Below, one piece after another: positions 17,363 to 25,125 of a stretch of DNA of 64,000 bases. Within the stretch, counting starts at the first letter, position 1. Each line of letters opens with the position of its first letter. Below the pieces are notes generated by a model that was given only the letters and a program-made list of their open reading frames with translations, was not told the DNA's origin and did not search any database. This stretch comes from VYFG01 sp965221795 (lineage in GTDB: Bacteria > Pseudomonadota > Gammaproteobacteria > Arenicellales > Poriferihabitantaceae): the NCBI GenBank assembly GCA_965221795.1, contig OZ244914.1, positions 2,046,001 to 2,110,000 of the forward strand, read 5' to 3'. The translations under genes were made by a program, and so were the position numbers.

Positions 17363-17951
17363 AGGATTGGCCCGGCGGTAAAGAAACTCAATGAGTGTGG
17401 ACAATATTTTAACTTAGATTTCTTTATCCAGTTTCTTTACTTTTTTTCAGCCCTATCGTACTCGAATTCTGATCCGGCGGCCGACCGGCAATAAAACGTA
17501 CGTTTTCCTGACATTAAAGGTATGCTGCTTGTCTGGATCATGTTGACATCAGGGGATTCGGGAAGGCAGCAAATGATAGGGCAAGTTGCACCAACCAGAC
17601 GGATACTCTGGTTGGCGACGGTTCTTCATGTGAAGGGAAATCGAATACATTCCGAAGTGACTGCCGTATAAGCAGACTCCTGCATTCGGCTTCCTTGGGG
17701 TAGGGCAGGCTAACGCTACAAGTGCATCCATGCTACTCATGCCTCCAGTGTTTGGTATTGTCAGTGCTGGAGATGCTGAGGTCCCAACCGAAAGCGATGA
17801 GATCTTCCGGGCGCATGTCATATGGATCTGCATACCCTGACAGGGATCATGACGGAACGCCTGTGTTCCGGCAAGGGATCCGCCGAGTCATCGGGTTTCA
17901 TTCCACACAGCCCAGTCAGGTTGCCTATAATGACCCCCCCTTTAAACACCA
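17363..17951. other. Gene-free region upstream of the recombinase genes
   Basis: No supported gene. It holds a 14-bp perfect palindrome (AAAACGTACGTTTT, 17493-17506). The first copy of a duplicated segment begins at 17786, including a TATAAT box at 17936-17941 just upstream of the broken tyrosine recombinase. Confidence 0.6.
17493..17506. promoter_or_regulatory. Perfect 14-bp palindrome upstream of the serine recombinase
   Basis: AAAACGTACGTTTT is a full palindrome with a central TA, 131 bp from the recombinase start. Serine recombinases cut at a central dinucleotide in short palindromes near their own gene, so this is a candidate crossover or autoregulatory site. Only the sequence symmetry is seen. 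Confidence 0.35.
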
Positions 17952-18603
17952 ATGGAATTCTACCCCATGACATCCCACCAGAAGAAAGACGGCGCAAAAG
18001 AGCCCACTCGGATTCGGATGACACGCGTGCTGGAGCAGTACATTGCGGACAAGGTATTGCGGCCTGCGACGGTCGACAGCTATTGGACCATTCTCCAGAT
18101 CCTGGAAGACGACAGCCAGATCCGATATCTCGACGAGATGACCCCTGAGCGCCTGCGAGGCTGGAAAGAACAGGTGATGGCCCGAACCAGCCCGACCCCA
18201 CCTGGAACGGCTATCGTCGCACGATCCGGGCGATCCTGAACTACAGCGTGGAACGAGGCCTGCTGGTCGAGAATCCGCTGCGAATGATCAAGCCCTCTTC
18301 TCGGGGAAACACCCGGGGCCGCTGCCTGAAAGAAGCGGAATTCCAACAGGTGGTCCGGTTTCTGGAGCAGGATCCGGACCCATTGGCTGCATTCACCCTG
18401 AAGATCATCCGAACCTTCTATTACACGGGAATCCGACGATCCCAGTTATGTGGGCTGAACTGGGGCGACATGGACCTGGACCAACAGACGATCCTGCTGC
18501 GTAAACAGCATTCGAAGACCGGGAAGGTGTGGGTGATCCCCATGCATGAAAGGCTTCTTGGTATCCTGCGCGAGTTGCGGGATGACCTGACCGAACGGTT
18601 GGG
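17786..18603 (+). repeat. Direct repeat, copy 1 (818 bp)
   Basis: Near-identical to 21005-21819 (815 bp). It covers about 165 bp of upstream sequence and the first two thirds of a tyrosine recombinase gene. The copies differ by one extra C in a poly-C run, two extra bases within the gene and a few substitutions. The duplication flanks the AlbA_2-type gene. Confidence 0.92.
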
Positions 18604-18649
18604 AAGGCATCAAATCGCTGACATAATATGTATGACCATAAGGCGATAG
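17952..18649 (+). pseudogene. Broken copy of the tyrosine recombinase
   Basis: The N-terminal 79 residues match the intact copy at 21170. A 2-bp insertion near 18196 (CCGACCCCACC against CCGACCACC) then shifts the frame, and the homologous frame continues to 18603, where similarity ends abruptly. A foreign tail runs to a stop at 18649. The missing part carries the catalytic HxxR, His and Tyr residues, so the gene cannot make an active recombinase. The break at 18603 marks the insertion point or edge of the segment that carries the next gene. Confidence 0.9.
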
Positions 18650-18673
18650 ACACACTATGATGAGTATTTTTCC

Positions 18674-20125
18674 ATGAGTAATTCGGACACTCACCAGATC
18701 GACGATCTGCTCCATTTGTCTGCAGAAACGCCCTGGGTGGAGTTCAAGGAAAACAATGCCAATCCGAATATGATAGGCAGACTGATTTCTGCCTTATCCA
18801 ATGCCGCGCGACTTGTCGACAAACGTTTCGCCTATGTGGTCTGGGGCGTACGAAGTACAGATCATGCCGCAGTGGGTACAACATTCGAGCCATCAAGCCA
18901 GACAAAGAGTGGTCAACCTCTGGAGTTTTGGCTTTCGCAGCGATTGCGTCCAGATATCGTGTTTTCCTTTGAATCCATCGATTACAGGGGAGTGACACTT
19001 GTCGTACTCAAGATACCGGCAGCAACGAATACCCCTGTGGAGTTCGACCGGACAGCCTATATTCGTGTTGGCAGTGCCACCCCCCGACTATCCGATCACC
19101 AGGAACGCCTGAAAACGTTGTGGGTAAAACTCAGTTCCTCTACTTGGGAAGCCGGATTGGCTTCACCATTTCTGGAAAGTGATCAAGTTCTGGAACAATT
19201 GGACTATACCGGTTACTTCAATCTGACCGGACAGCCCATACCAGAAAGCCATCATGGAATTCTTGACCGACTTCAGGCAGATCAGCTCATACAGCAGGAT
19301 ACTGGAACTCGCTGGAGCATTACCAATCTTGGAGCGATTCTGTTTGCAAAGCAACTGAAAGATTTTCCTTCGGCCATCGCCCGCAAGGCGATTCGCTTGA
19401 TTGTGCATGACGGTGATGGACGTGCGGATACGGTAACCCACCGCAAAGAGATACAAAGGGGGTATGCCGCTGCCTTGAATGACCTCATTGACTACTTGGA
19501 TAATCTTTTACCACGCAATGAAAAGATTGTCGGGGCTTTTCGAGAAGAGAGAACCCTTTATCCTATCGGGGCTATTAGAGAACTGGTTGCGAATGCCCTG
19601 ATCCACCAGGATATGGCGATCCGGGGGGCGGGTCCTTTGGTGGAGATGTTCAATAGTCGGCTGGAAATCACCAATCCCGGCCTACCTTTGGTCGATCCAG
19701 ATCGTTTTATCGACTCACCGCCCCGTTCCCGTAATGAGGCACTTGCCTCTCTGATGCGTCGCATGAGACTTTGCGAGGAACAGGGAACGGGAATTGATAA
19801 AGTGGTTGTTGCGGTTGAGCTGCACCAGTTGCCCCCGCCGGATTTTCGATCAGAAGGGGATGCGATGCGTGTAAAGTTGTTTGCCCCCCGCCGTTTTGCG
19901 GAGATGACCATGCATGAACGGATCCGGGCCTGCTACCAGCATGCCTCCCTCAAGTATGTTGTTGGGGAACGTATGAAAAACCTGACCCTTTGTGATCGTT
20001 TCGGGATTGACCAGAAAAATGCTGCCCAAGCCTCTGCAGTGATCCGAAGAACGCTGGATGCAGGCTTGATCAAGTATGCTGATCCGGCACATCCCCGTGC
20101 AGGATACATACCTTCCTGGGCATGA
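18674..20125 (+). CDS. AlbA_2/Schlafen-like ATP-binding protein (RecG-related regulator family)
   Basis: 483 residues. The N-terminal AlbA_2 domain (about residues 10-150) has the WVEFKEN opening, the NAARL and VWGV motifs, and the YIRVGSAT segment. The C-terminal region has a GHKL-like ATP-binding part (IRELVANALIHQD, LEITNPG, RSRNEALASLMRRM, EQGTGIDKV) and a winged-helix end. Such proteins are called transcriptional regulators or RecG-like in annotation; several AlbA_2 proteins act in phage defence, but no role is shown here. It is cargo between the broken and intact recombinase copies, with moderate GC, unlike the pilus operon. Confidence 0.82.
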   Translation: MSNSDTHQIDDLLHLSAETPWVEFKENNANPNMIGRLISALSNAARLVDKRFAYVVWGVRSTDHAAVGTTFEPSSQTKSGQPLEFWLSQRLRPDIVFSFESIDYRGVTLVVLKIPAATNTPVEFDRTAYIRVGSATPRLSDHQERLKTLWVKLSSSTWEAGLASPFLESDQVLEQLDYTGYFNLTGQPIPESHHGILDRLQADQLIQQDTGTRWSITNLGAILFAKQLKDFPSAIARKAIRLIVHDGDGRADTVTHRKEIQRGYAAALNDLIDYLDNLLPRNEKIVGAFREERTLYPIGAIRELVANALIHQDMAIRGAGPLVEMFNSRLEITNPGLPLVDPDRFIDSPPRSRNEALASLMRRMRLCEEQGTGIDKVVVAVELHQLPPPDFRSEGDAMRVKLFAPRRFAEMTMHERIRACYQHASLKYVVGERMKNLTLCDRFGIDQKNAAQASAVIRRTLDAGLIKYADPAHPRAGYIPSWA

Positions 20126-20135
20126 AGAGGCGGAT

Positions 20136-20159
20136 TTTCTTGATCCAGTCTTGATTCTG
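20136..20159 (+). repeat. 24-bp direct repeat, copy 1
   Basis: The element starting TTTCTTGATCCAGTC is repeated exactly at 20236-20259. It lies 11 bp after the AlbA_2 gene stop. The 100-bp unit between copies is AT-rich. Confidence 0.85.
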
Positions 20160-20235
20160 CGCAATAAAAAAGAGAAATTCCGATCCGATATATGACATAA
20201 GTCAATGATTCATATAAATTTTTATTGCCGAATCG

Positions 20236-20259
20236 TTTCTTGATCCAGTCTTGATTCTG
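20236..20259 (+). repeat. 24-bp direct repeat, copy 2
   Basis: Identical to 20136-20159, same strand, phased by exactly 100 bp. It could be a local duplication or a pair of protein or recombination sites. Confidence 0.85.
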
Positions 20260-21004
20260 AGGGTGTTTGTGCAATATACAAAGACACCGTGGAGAGCAAA
20301 GTGAAGCCGTCTATTCCGGCTGTTTCTGTCGCCTATGCACGAAATAGCAGCCCCTTCCGTGCCAATGCACTGGGCAGATGTGCCATGCCGAACAAAGCAC
20401 TGCTCCTTCATCGACCAGAGCAGAGCGTTCTGGAGCCGATTCGTGACTTCTGCCGCCGTCTGATTGAGCAGGAGAGCCGGAATTGCGGAAGCGAGGCCCC
20501 GGCATACAACCACCTCCTGGCAAACGATGACTGGACCGGCCATCTCCGACAACGTTTACCATACTCCTTTCGGAGCATTTTTCCACGCAAGTCCAAGAAT
20601 GAAGAAAAGACACAATTTATTCTGTCCGAACCGGATTTTTGAATGCCGAGTATCATGCATTTCTGGCGGCGTGGCTATACTTATTACGTGACCGGGAAAT
20701 TGATGGACATGCACGATGCGCCACGGCTGTGGATTGGCTACAGGCAATTGTTGGTCGACAAAGTGTGTCGTGGCGATTCGGTCGACTATGCCCTAGCTTT
20801 CTCTTGACATGATTAGTGTTGGAAGAGTCGATTGCAATGGGTGCTCGTTATGAGATACAGCCGCTGGACTGGGTAGTCGACGGTGCTCTGAAGGAATATG
20901 CATGGGCGATTCTCCGGACCATCTTCCTGTTCTGTTCTCGAATCTGTTTTCTTTGCCGTTTCCACTGCCCGGCTTCCCACCCATGTTGAAGTACCCCCTT
21001 GTGT

Positions 21005-21819
21005 AACCGAAAGCGATGAGATCTTCCGGGCGCATGTCATATGGATCTGCATACCCTGACAGGGATCATGACGGAACGCCTGTGTTCCGGCAAGGGATCC
21101 GCCGAGTCATCGGGTTTCATTCCACACAGCCCAGTCAGGTTGCCTATAATGACCCCCCTTTAAACACCAATGGAATTCTACCCCATGACATCCCACCAGA
21201 AGAAAGACGGCGCAAAAGAGCCCACTCGGATTCGGATGACACGCGTGCTGGAGCAGTACATTGCGGACAAGGTACTGCGGCCTGCGACGGTCGACAGCTA
21301 TTGGACCATTCTCCAGATCCTGGAAGACGACAGCCAGATCCGATATCTCGACGAGATGACCCCTGAGCGCCTGCGAGGCTGGAAAGAACAGGTGATGGCC
21401 CGAACCAGCCCGACCACCTGGAACGGCTATCGTCGCACGATCCGGGCGATCCTGAACTACAGCGTGGAACGAGGCCTGCTGGTCGAGAATCCGCTGCGAA
21501 TGATCAAGCCCTCTTCTCGGGGAAACACCCGGGGCCGCTGCCTGAAAGAAGCGGAATTCCAACAGGTGGTCCGGTTTCTGGAGCAGGATCCGGACCCATT
21601 GGCTGCATTCACCCTGAAGATCATCCGAACCTTCTATTACACGGGAATCCGACGATCCCAGTTATGTGGGCTGAACTGGGGCGACATGGACCTGGACCAA
21701 CAGACGATCCTGCTGCGGAAGCAGCATTCGAAGACCGGGAAGGTGTGGGTGATCCCCATGCATGAAAGGCTTCTTGGCATCCTGCGCGAGTTGCAGGATG
21801 ACCTCACCGAACGGTTGGG
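21005..21819 (+). repeat. Direct repeat, copy 2 (815 bp)
   Basis: Counterpart of 17786-18603. Here the recombinase reading frame is intact and continues past the end of the repeat to 22120. Recombination between the two copies would delete the AlbA_2 gene and about 3.2 kb. Confidence 0.92.
21145..21150 (+). promoter_or_regulatory. Probable -10 box of the tyrosine recombinase
   Basis: A perfect TATAAT lies 20 bp before the ATG at 21170, giving a very short leader. No good -35 is visible at normal spacing. The same box precedes the broken copy. Confidence 0.4.
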
Positions 21820-22120
21820 CCGGTCGCTGGAAGATGCCGATCCGGTGTTCTGGGTCCAGCAGTACAATCGCCGGTTTCGGGGGAACCGCCTGGACCCGGA
21901 GCAGGTGAGCGGGATGCTACAGCGCCTCTCGACCCGATGCGGAGTCCGCATCAGTGCGCATCCGATTCGTCATCTGGTCGCGACTACCCTGGCCAACCAG
22001 CACAATTCGCTGACCACGGTGCGGGACTATCTGGGCCACTCCAGCATCCAGACCACCGCCGGCTACGTGGAGCCCTGTATGGCAGCGCAGCGGGAGATGA
22101 TTCGGGGACTGCAGGAATGA
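21170..22120 (+). CDS. Tyrosine recombinase / integrase
   Basis: 316 residues; an ATG at 21185 is an alternative start. It has an N-terminal SAM-like core-binding domain (about residues 20-110) and a catalytic domain with the full set of residues: Arg161 (TGIRRSQL), Lys188 or Lys191, His264 and Arg267 (HPIRH), His290 (LGHSSIQTT) and Tyr299 (AGYVEP). It should be active in strand exchange. The gene converges with the opposite integrase ending at 22203. Its role could be integration of the element, excision of the flanked cassette, or pilV inversion like Rci; nothing in the sequence decides among these. Confidence 0.88.
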   Translation: MEFYPMTSHQKKDGAKEPTRIRMTRVLEQYIADKVLRPATVDSYWTILQILEDDSQIRYLDEMTPERLRGWKEQVMARTSPTTWNGYRRTIRAILNYSVERGLLVENPLRMIKPSSRGNTRGRCLKEAEFQQVVRFLEQDPDPLAAFTLKIIRTFYYTGIRRSQLCGLNWGDMDLDQQTILLRKQHSKTGKVWVIPMHERLLGILRELQDDLTERLGRSLEDADPVFWVQQYNRRFRGNRLDPEQVSGMLQRLSTRCGVRISAHPIRHLVATTLANQHNSLTTVRDYLGHSSIQTTAGYVEPCMAAQREMIRGLQE

Positions 22121-22202
22121 CCTCCGGACCGGCCGGCCTGCGGTCGCCCGGTCATGCCTCGGGTCGCACCCATTGGCCTCTTGTCCTTCTCTCGCTCCGG
22201 CC

Positions 22203-23114
22203 TCAGGTCCGGGGGCCGATATAGGTGGCCGTGATGTCCTGCCGTCCTTCACCGTGCCCCAGTTCGCGGTTGACGGTGGCCGCCGCCGCATCCCAGCGGG
22301 ACCGGCCCGCAGCGTCGAGGTCCCGGTATCGGGGCCCGTCGGCATGGGGAGCCGGAAAGCCGGCCACTTCGGCAAACCGTTCCTGGGCCCAGGCATGTCG
22401 CAAGGCATGCCCGGGCAGGCCCGCCTCGCGGCGGACCCGGTTGTATTCCTGATAGTACTGGGTGAAGCGCCGGTCTGCCGGAATCATGGAGCGATGACCA
22501 TACCGGCTCGGCGGCTCGGCCGCCTGAAACTGTCCGACCCGTTCCAGCAGATCCCGCTGTCGATCCGTCGTGATCGCGATCTCGCGAGGCCGTCCGCCCT
22601 TGCACCAGGTGTCGGCGAGCCGGACAACGCCCGGCTCGCGGGTCGCCGCCTCGTGCTGGAATTTCATGGCCTCCTGGGTACGGAGGCCGAATTCGCGACG
22701 CAGCTCAGTGACGAGCTGCGCCCGTGGGTCCAGCTTCTGCAACCGCGCATGGTCCAGTTCCCGGGCCTTGTCCTGGCCCCATCCCGGAGTGTTCTTGCGC
22801 AGGCCGAGGGCCAGTTCCCGGTTGGACGGAATCTGGTCGTCCCGTCCCACTTTTTCCGCCAGCCAGCGGAGGTCCACCAGGTAGTTGGCGATCGTCCGGG
22901 ACCCGAGCCCGGCCGCCCGCCAGTCATGGACCAGTCTCATGACTTCCTTCCGGCCCAGCCGGTGAACATCCCACCGTCGTCCATAACCCCGTTTCCCGAG
23001 TTGGCGCACCACCCGCATCAGGCTCCGGTAACGGGCGGTCTGACGATCCGGTGATCCATCCCGATTCCGTTTCAGGATCATCCGGATCTGGTATTCCGTC
23101 TGATGTCTGGTCAT
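22203..23114 (-). CDS. ICE-type integrase (Phage_int_SAM_2 / Integrase_1-like)
   Basis: 303 residues on the minus strand. The N-terminal part is basic and helical. The C-terminal catalytic half keeps an Arg (FGLRTQEAMKF), a Lys (CKGGRPREIAI), HALRH, a His in LGHGEGRQDITATYIG and a terminal Tyr. This domain pairing is common in proteins of genomic islands with G-type conjugation systems, often named integrase-domain proteins. It faces the other recombinase (3' ends 83 bp apart) and is followed upstream by over 1 kb of hairpin-rich, gene-free DNA. That makes it a candidate ICE integrase, although no att repeat was found beside it. Confidence 0.75.
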   Translation of the reverse strand: MTRHQTEYQIRMILKRNRDGSPDRQTARYRSLMRVVRQLGKRGYGRRWDVHRLGRKEVMRLVHDWRAAGLGSRTIANYLVDLRWLAEKVGRDDQIPSNRELALGLRKNTPGWGQDKARELDHARLQKLDPRAQLVTELRREFGLRTQEAMKFQHEAATREPGVVRLADTWCKGGRPREIAITTDRQRDLLERVGQFQAAEPPSRYGHRSMIPADRRFTQYYQEYNRVRREAGLPGHALRHAWAQERFAEVAGFPAPHADGPRYRDLDAAGRSRWDAAAATVNRELGHGEGRQDITATYIGPRT

Positions 23115-23927
23115 GGTGATTCAGGGTCGGAAGTGGTTTGCTTCAGGGCGCAGTGTCATGACGAACGGCACTTCTGGTCCAGGCTCCGGCCCCGTTCCCG
23201 GGACGGGAATGCCATCGGATGAGGACATCCGGTGGCGAGATGAAGAAAAAACATGGTGTTTGCTCCAGACATAGCTCACCCGGTGACATGACAGTTGTCA
23301 CATCCGATTGATCAACGATTTCATATTGGCCTAATGGTCAATGCAACTGACTCGCGTCCACGGTCACGCCCTCCCCGGAGGGTGGGACGTGCCTCGGCGA
23401 AGTTGCCGAGCCGCATGGCTCACCGTCTCGTGAACATCGGCTCCAGACAATCCGTTGTGCCTCGCAGCGGTGCTGCGTCATGTCGCTCCAGACGACTCGC
23501 GTCCTGACGATCCAGCGGATCGCTCGTCAATGGTTCCATACAGGGTCCGGGTGCGGAGCGACCGTGAGGCGGACGGTGGGCGCAGTCCCGGAGGGGGGAG
23601 GGCGAGGACGCCCTGAATCAGGAAGGGAAGACCTGGAAGGCCGGATTTTGCAGACGCTGGGCACAACTGGCCCCTTGTCGTGGAGAAGGGCTGGAGCCCC
23701 TGGATTGAGACATGGCATCAGTCTCTTGGAGACCGTACACGCAAGGATGCCGTGCGTGTCCTGGCGTTGACGCAGCCAACGTGTGCAAGGGTCCTGCATC
23801 CGAACCGGGTGCACAGACACCGGTTCGAACCGCAGTTGAGGATGCGAGCCTTGTCCTGACGAATGCTACCGGGCCATACTCCTATCGTATCCTGAAATGG
23901 TCGCAGACACAAGTGTTATATCGACTC

Positions 23928-23955
23928 TTGCGCCATTCTCGTATCGGTATATACT
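23928..23955 (+). promoter_or_regulatory. Candidate promoter for the hairpin-array transcript
   Basis: TTGCGC (23928-23933), a 16-bp spacer, then TATACT (23950-23955). The -10 is strong, the -35 modest. Initiation would fall near 23962, ten bases before the first hairpin. Confidence 0.45.
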
Positions 23956-23971
23956 GTTGCGACAGATTCAT

Positions 23972-24142
23972 GCCCCCGTCACACGTTCCGAGGATCGGAC
24001 GTGAGACGGGGGCACCCCGAGGATCGCTCTTCCACAGGCGGTCCTCAGGGGCCATGTCGGTCGCAGGAGCATCCCTCCTGCCCGGTCAGGAGACCGGAAA
24101 AGACCGGCACGGGAGTGCCGATCATTCCCGGCCAGAGGCCGG
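23972..24142 (+). ncRNA. Array of six consecutive stem-loops, CsrA/RsmA-type leader candidate
   Basis: Six stems follow one another: 23972-24013 (GCCCCCGTC/GACGGGGGC, AGGAT loop), 24015-24051 (CCCC-GAGGA with TCCTC-GGGG), 24063-24081 (GCAGGAG/CTCCTGC), 24082-24097 (CCGGTC/GACCGG, AGGA loop), 24105-24120 (CGGCAC/GTGCCG, GGGA loop) and 24128-24142 (CCGGCC/GGCCGG). GGA motifs in loops, plus ACGGAG at the ribosome binding site (24148-24153), are what CsrA/RsmA proteins bind. The array lies in the leader of the gene at 24162. It could be a 5' regulatory leader, a sponge RNA, or folded conjugative DNA; the stems are certain, the role is inferred. Confidence 0.55.
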
Positions 24143-24161
24143 ACCTCACGGAGCGTTTGCC

Positions 24162-24536
24162 ATGAATTTTGAAGCGGTCGAAGCCGAAAGATGGATGTCC
24201 TTCATCCGCAAGGAAGAGGCCAGGGTCCTTGCACAGTTGCATCATGACCTGATCCAGAAAATGAAACAGGAAGCCGGGGCCTGGATGAGGCACATCGAGG
24301 AATTGCCGGATCCGGAAACCCGCGAGCAGGAAGACATTCTTGAGGATGAGGGCACTTATCGCCTTGAGTTTCCAGACGGATCCGCGCTCGTTCTGGGCGA
24401 AGAGGTCAATGGCTTGCATATTACGTATGGGTTCCATCGATCCCGGATCGGCGAGGATTCGTATCAGGGTTTCCGGCATGTGGAGGAAGACAATGAACTG
24501 AACGGGATGCAACGCCCGGCACCGACCGTGAACTGA
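24162..24536 (+). CDS. Small acidic protein of unknown function
   Basis: 124 residues from the ATG at 24162, with an ACGGAG ribosome binding site 9 bp upstream. The frame is open further upstream, but that part runs through the hairpin array and lacks protein-like composition. The protein is helical at the N-terminus (residues 1-60, many Glu/Arg/Lys) and has a beta-like middle (YRLEFPDGSALVLGEEVNGLHITYGF). No signal peptide or known motif. It sits between the integrase and relaxase genes, reading away from the integrase, so it is probably an element-encoded accessory or regulatory protein. Confidence 0.6.
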   Translation: MNFEAVEAERWMSFIRKEEARVLAQLHHDLIQKMKQEAGAWMRHIEELPDPETREQEDILEDEGTYRLEFPDGSALVLGEEVNGLHITYGFHRSRIGEDSYQGFRHVEEDNELNGMQRPAPTVN

Positions 24537-24552
24537 ACGGGGTCGGAAGATC

Positions 24553-24581
24553 AATCCCGTGGCATCGAATGTCACGGGATT
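24553..24581 (+). terminator. Hairpin after the acidic-protein gene
   Basis: A perfect 9-bp stem (AATCCCGTG/CACGGGATT) starts 17 bp after the stop. No T-run follows directly, so it could act as a Rho-assisted or RNA-stabilising 3' end rather than a classic terminator. Confidence 0.4.
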
Positions 24582-24820
24582 CGGCCGTCTTCCCGGATAC
24601 GCTTCTGATCATTGGGCGGCTGTACCGGGCGCAATACCCGGGTACGGTGCCCCCTCGCGTGTGCGGGCTCGGGTCCGATACCTGCATGGAGAGATTACCT
24701 CCGGCGGAAGTCGTCTGTCTCCTCAGGGTTCCTTTTGCAGGCGGAATCGAAAATCCAGCCCCTCCCCATGACGAACCCCCCGTGTACTCCGGACCCGGCG
24801 GAATGGATCGAGAACCCCGA

Positions 24821-25054
24821 ATGGTCATCATCAATCTTATTCAGAAGATCCCGTATCCCTTGCTGGATGTGATCCGGGATTTCCAAACGGAGATGAAATC
24901 CGGGGTCAGGGGCTCAGGAAAGAGGAAGCCAAATCCCCGTCAATCAGATAACTGGCTGGACCGCAGGTCCCGGATACTGATGGCGATGGTACTGACCATC
25001 ACCGGCTTGTGTCTCACGGTATGCGTAAAGCAGTTCCCGTTTCTCCCTGCCTGA
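24821..25054 (+). CDS. Possible small membrane protein
   Basis: 77 residues from the ATG at 24821; the frame extends upstream to 24569, but that part looks non-coding. A helical basic N-terminus leads to one C-terminal membrane segment (about residues 51-71, ILMAMVLTITGLCLTVC). No family recognised. It converges with the relaxase gene. The evidence for coding is modest: a plausible membrane helix and no ribosome binding site that stands out. Confidence 0.35.
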   Translation: MVIINLIQKIPYPLLDVIRDFQTEMKSGVRGSGKRKPNPRQSDNWLDRRSRILMAMVLTITGLCLTVCVKQFPFLPA

Positions 25055-25125
25055 TCCCGATCCACGGTCCCTCTTGCCGGAGCCGTTCGATTTGCAAGCC
25101 ATCCCCGACCGGCACCTGGGCTCCC

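Larger units (their letters stand above)
20126..21169. other. Gene-free region with gene relics
   Basis: No intact gene. A 24-bp direct repeat occurs twice exactly 100 bp apart (20136 and 20236). Around 20621-20785 one frame reads like a true protein fragment (AEYHAFLAAWLYLLRDREID), but it lacks a start and is overlapped by a short ORF in another frame. The second copy of the recombinase duplication starts at 21005, with a TATAAT box at 21145-21150. Confidence 0.55.
23115..24161. other. Hairpin-rich, gene-free DNA between integrase and small acidic gene
   Basis: About 1 kb without a credible gene. It holds many short inverted repeats: CTCGGC/GCCGAG and GAGCC/GGCTC next to each other near 23392-23420, GTCTC/GAGAC near 23722-23734, and a 10-bp stem with one bulge at 23801-23827 (CGAACCGG/CCGGTTCG core). 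Six packed hairpins at 23972-24142 follow (separate entry). Such density suggests an RNA or a single-stranded-DNA processing site such as an oriT. Confidence 0.55.

Noticed and set aside
17549..17833. Minus-strand ORF sharing its first 16 residues with one near 21052
   Set aside because: The match is only the antisense of the duplicated recombinase leader.
20289..20642. 117-codon ORF after the AlbA_2 gene
   Set aside because: No ribosome binding site, unlike a protein in composition, and crosses the region with the better relic frame.
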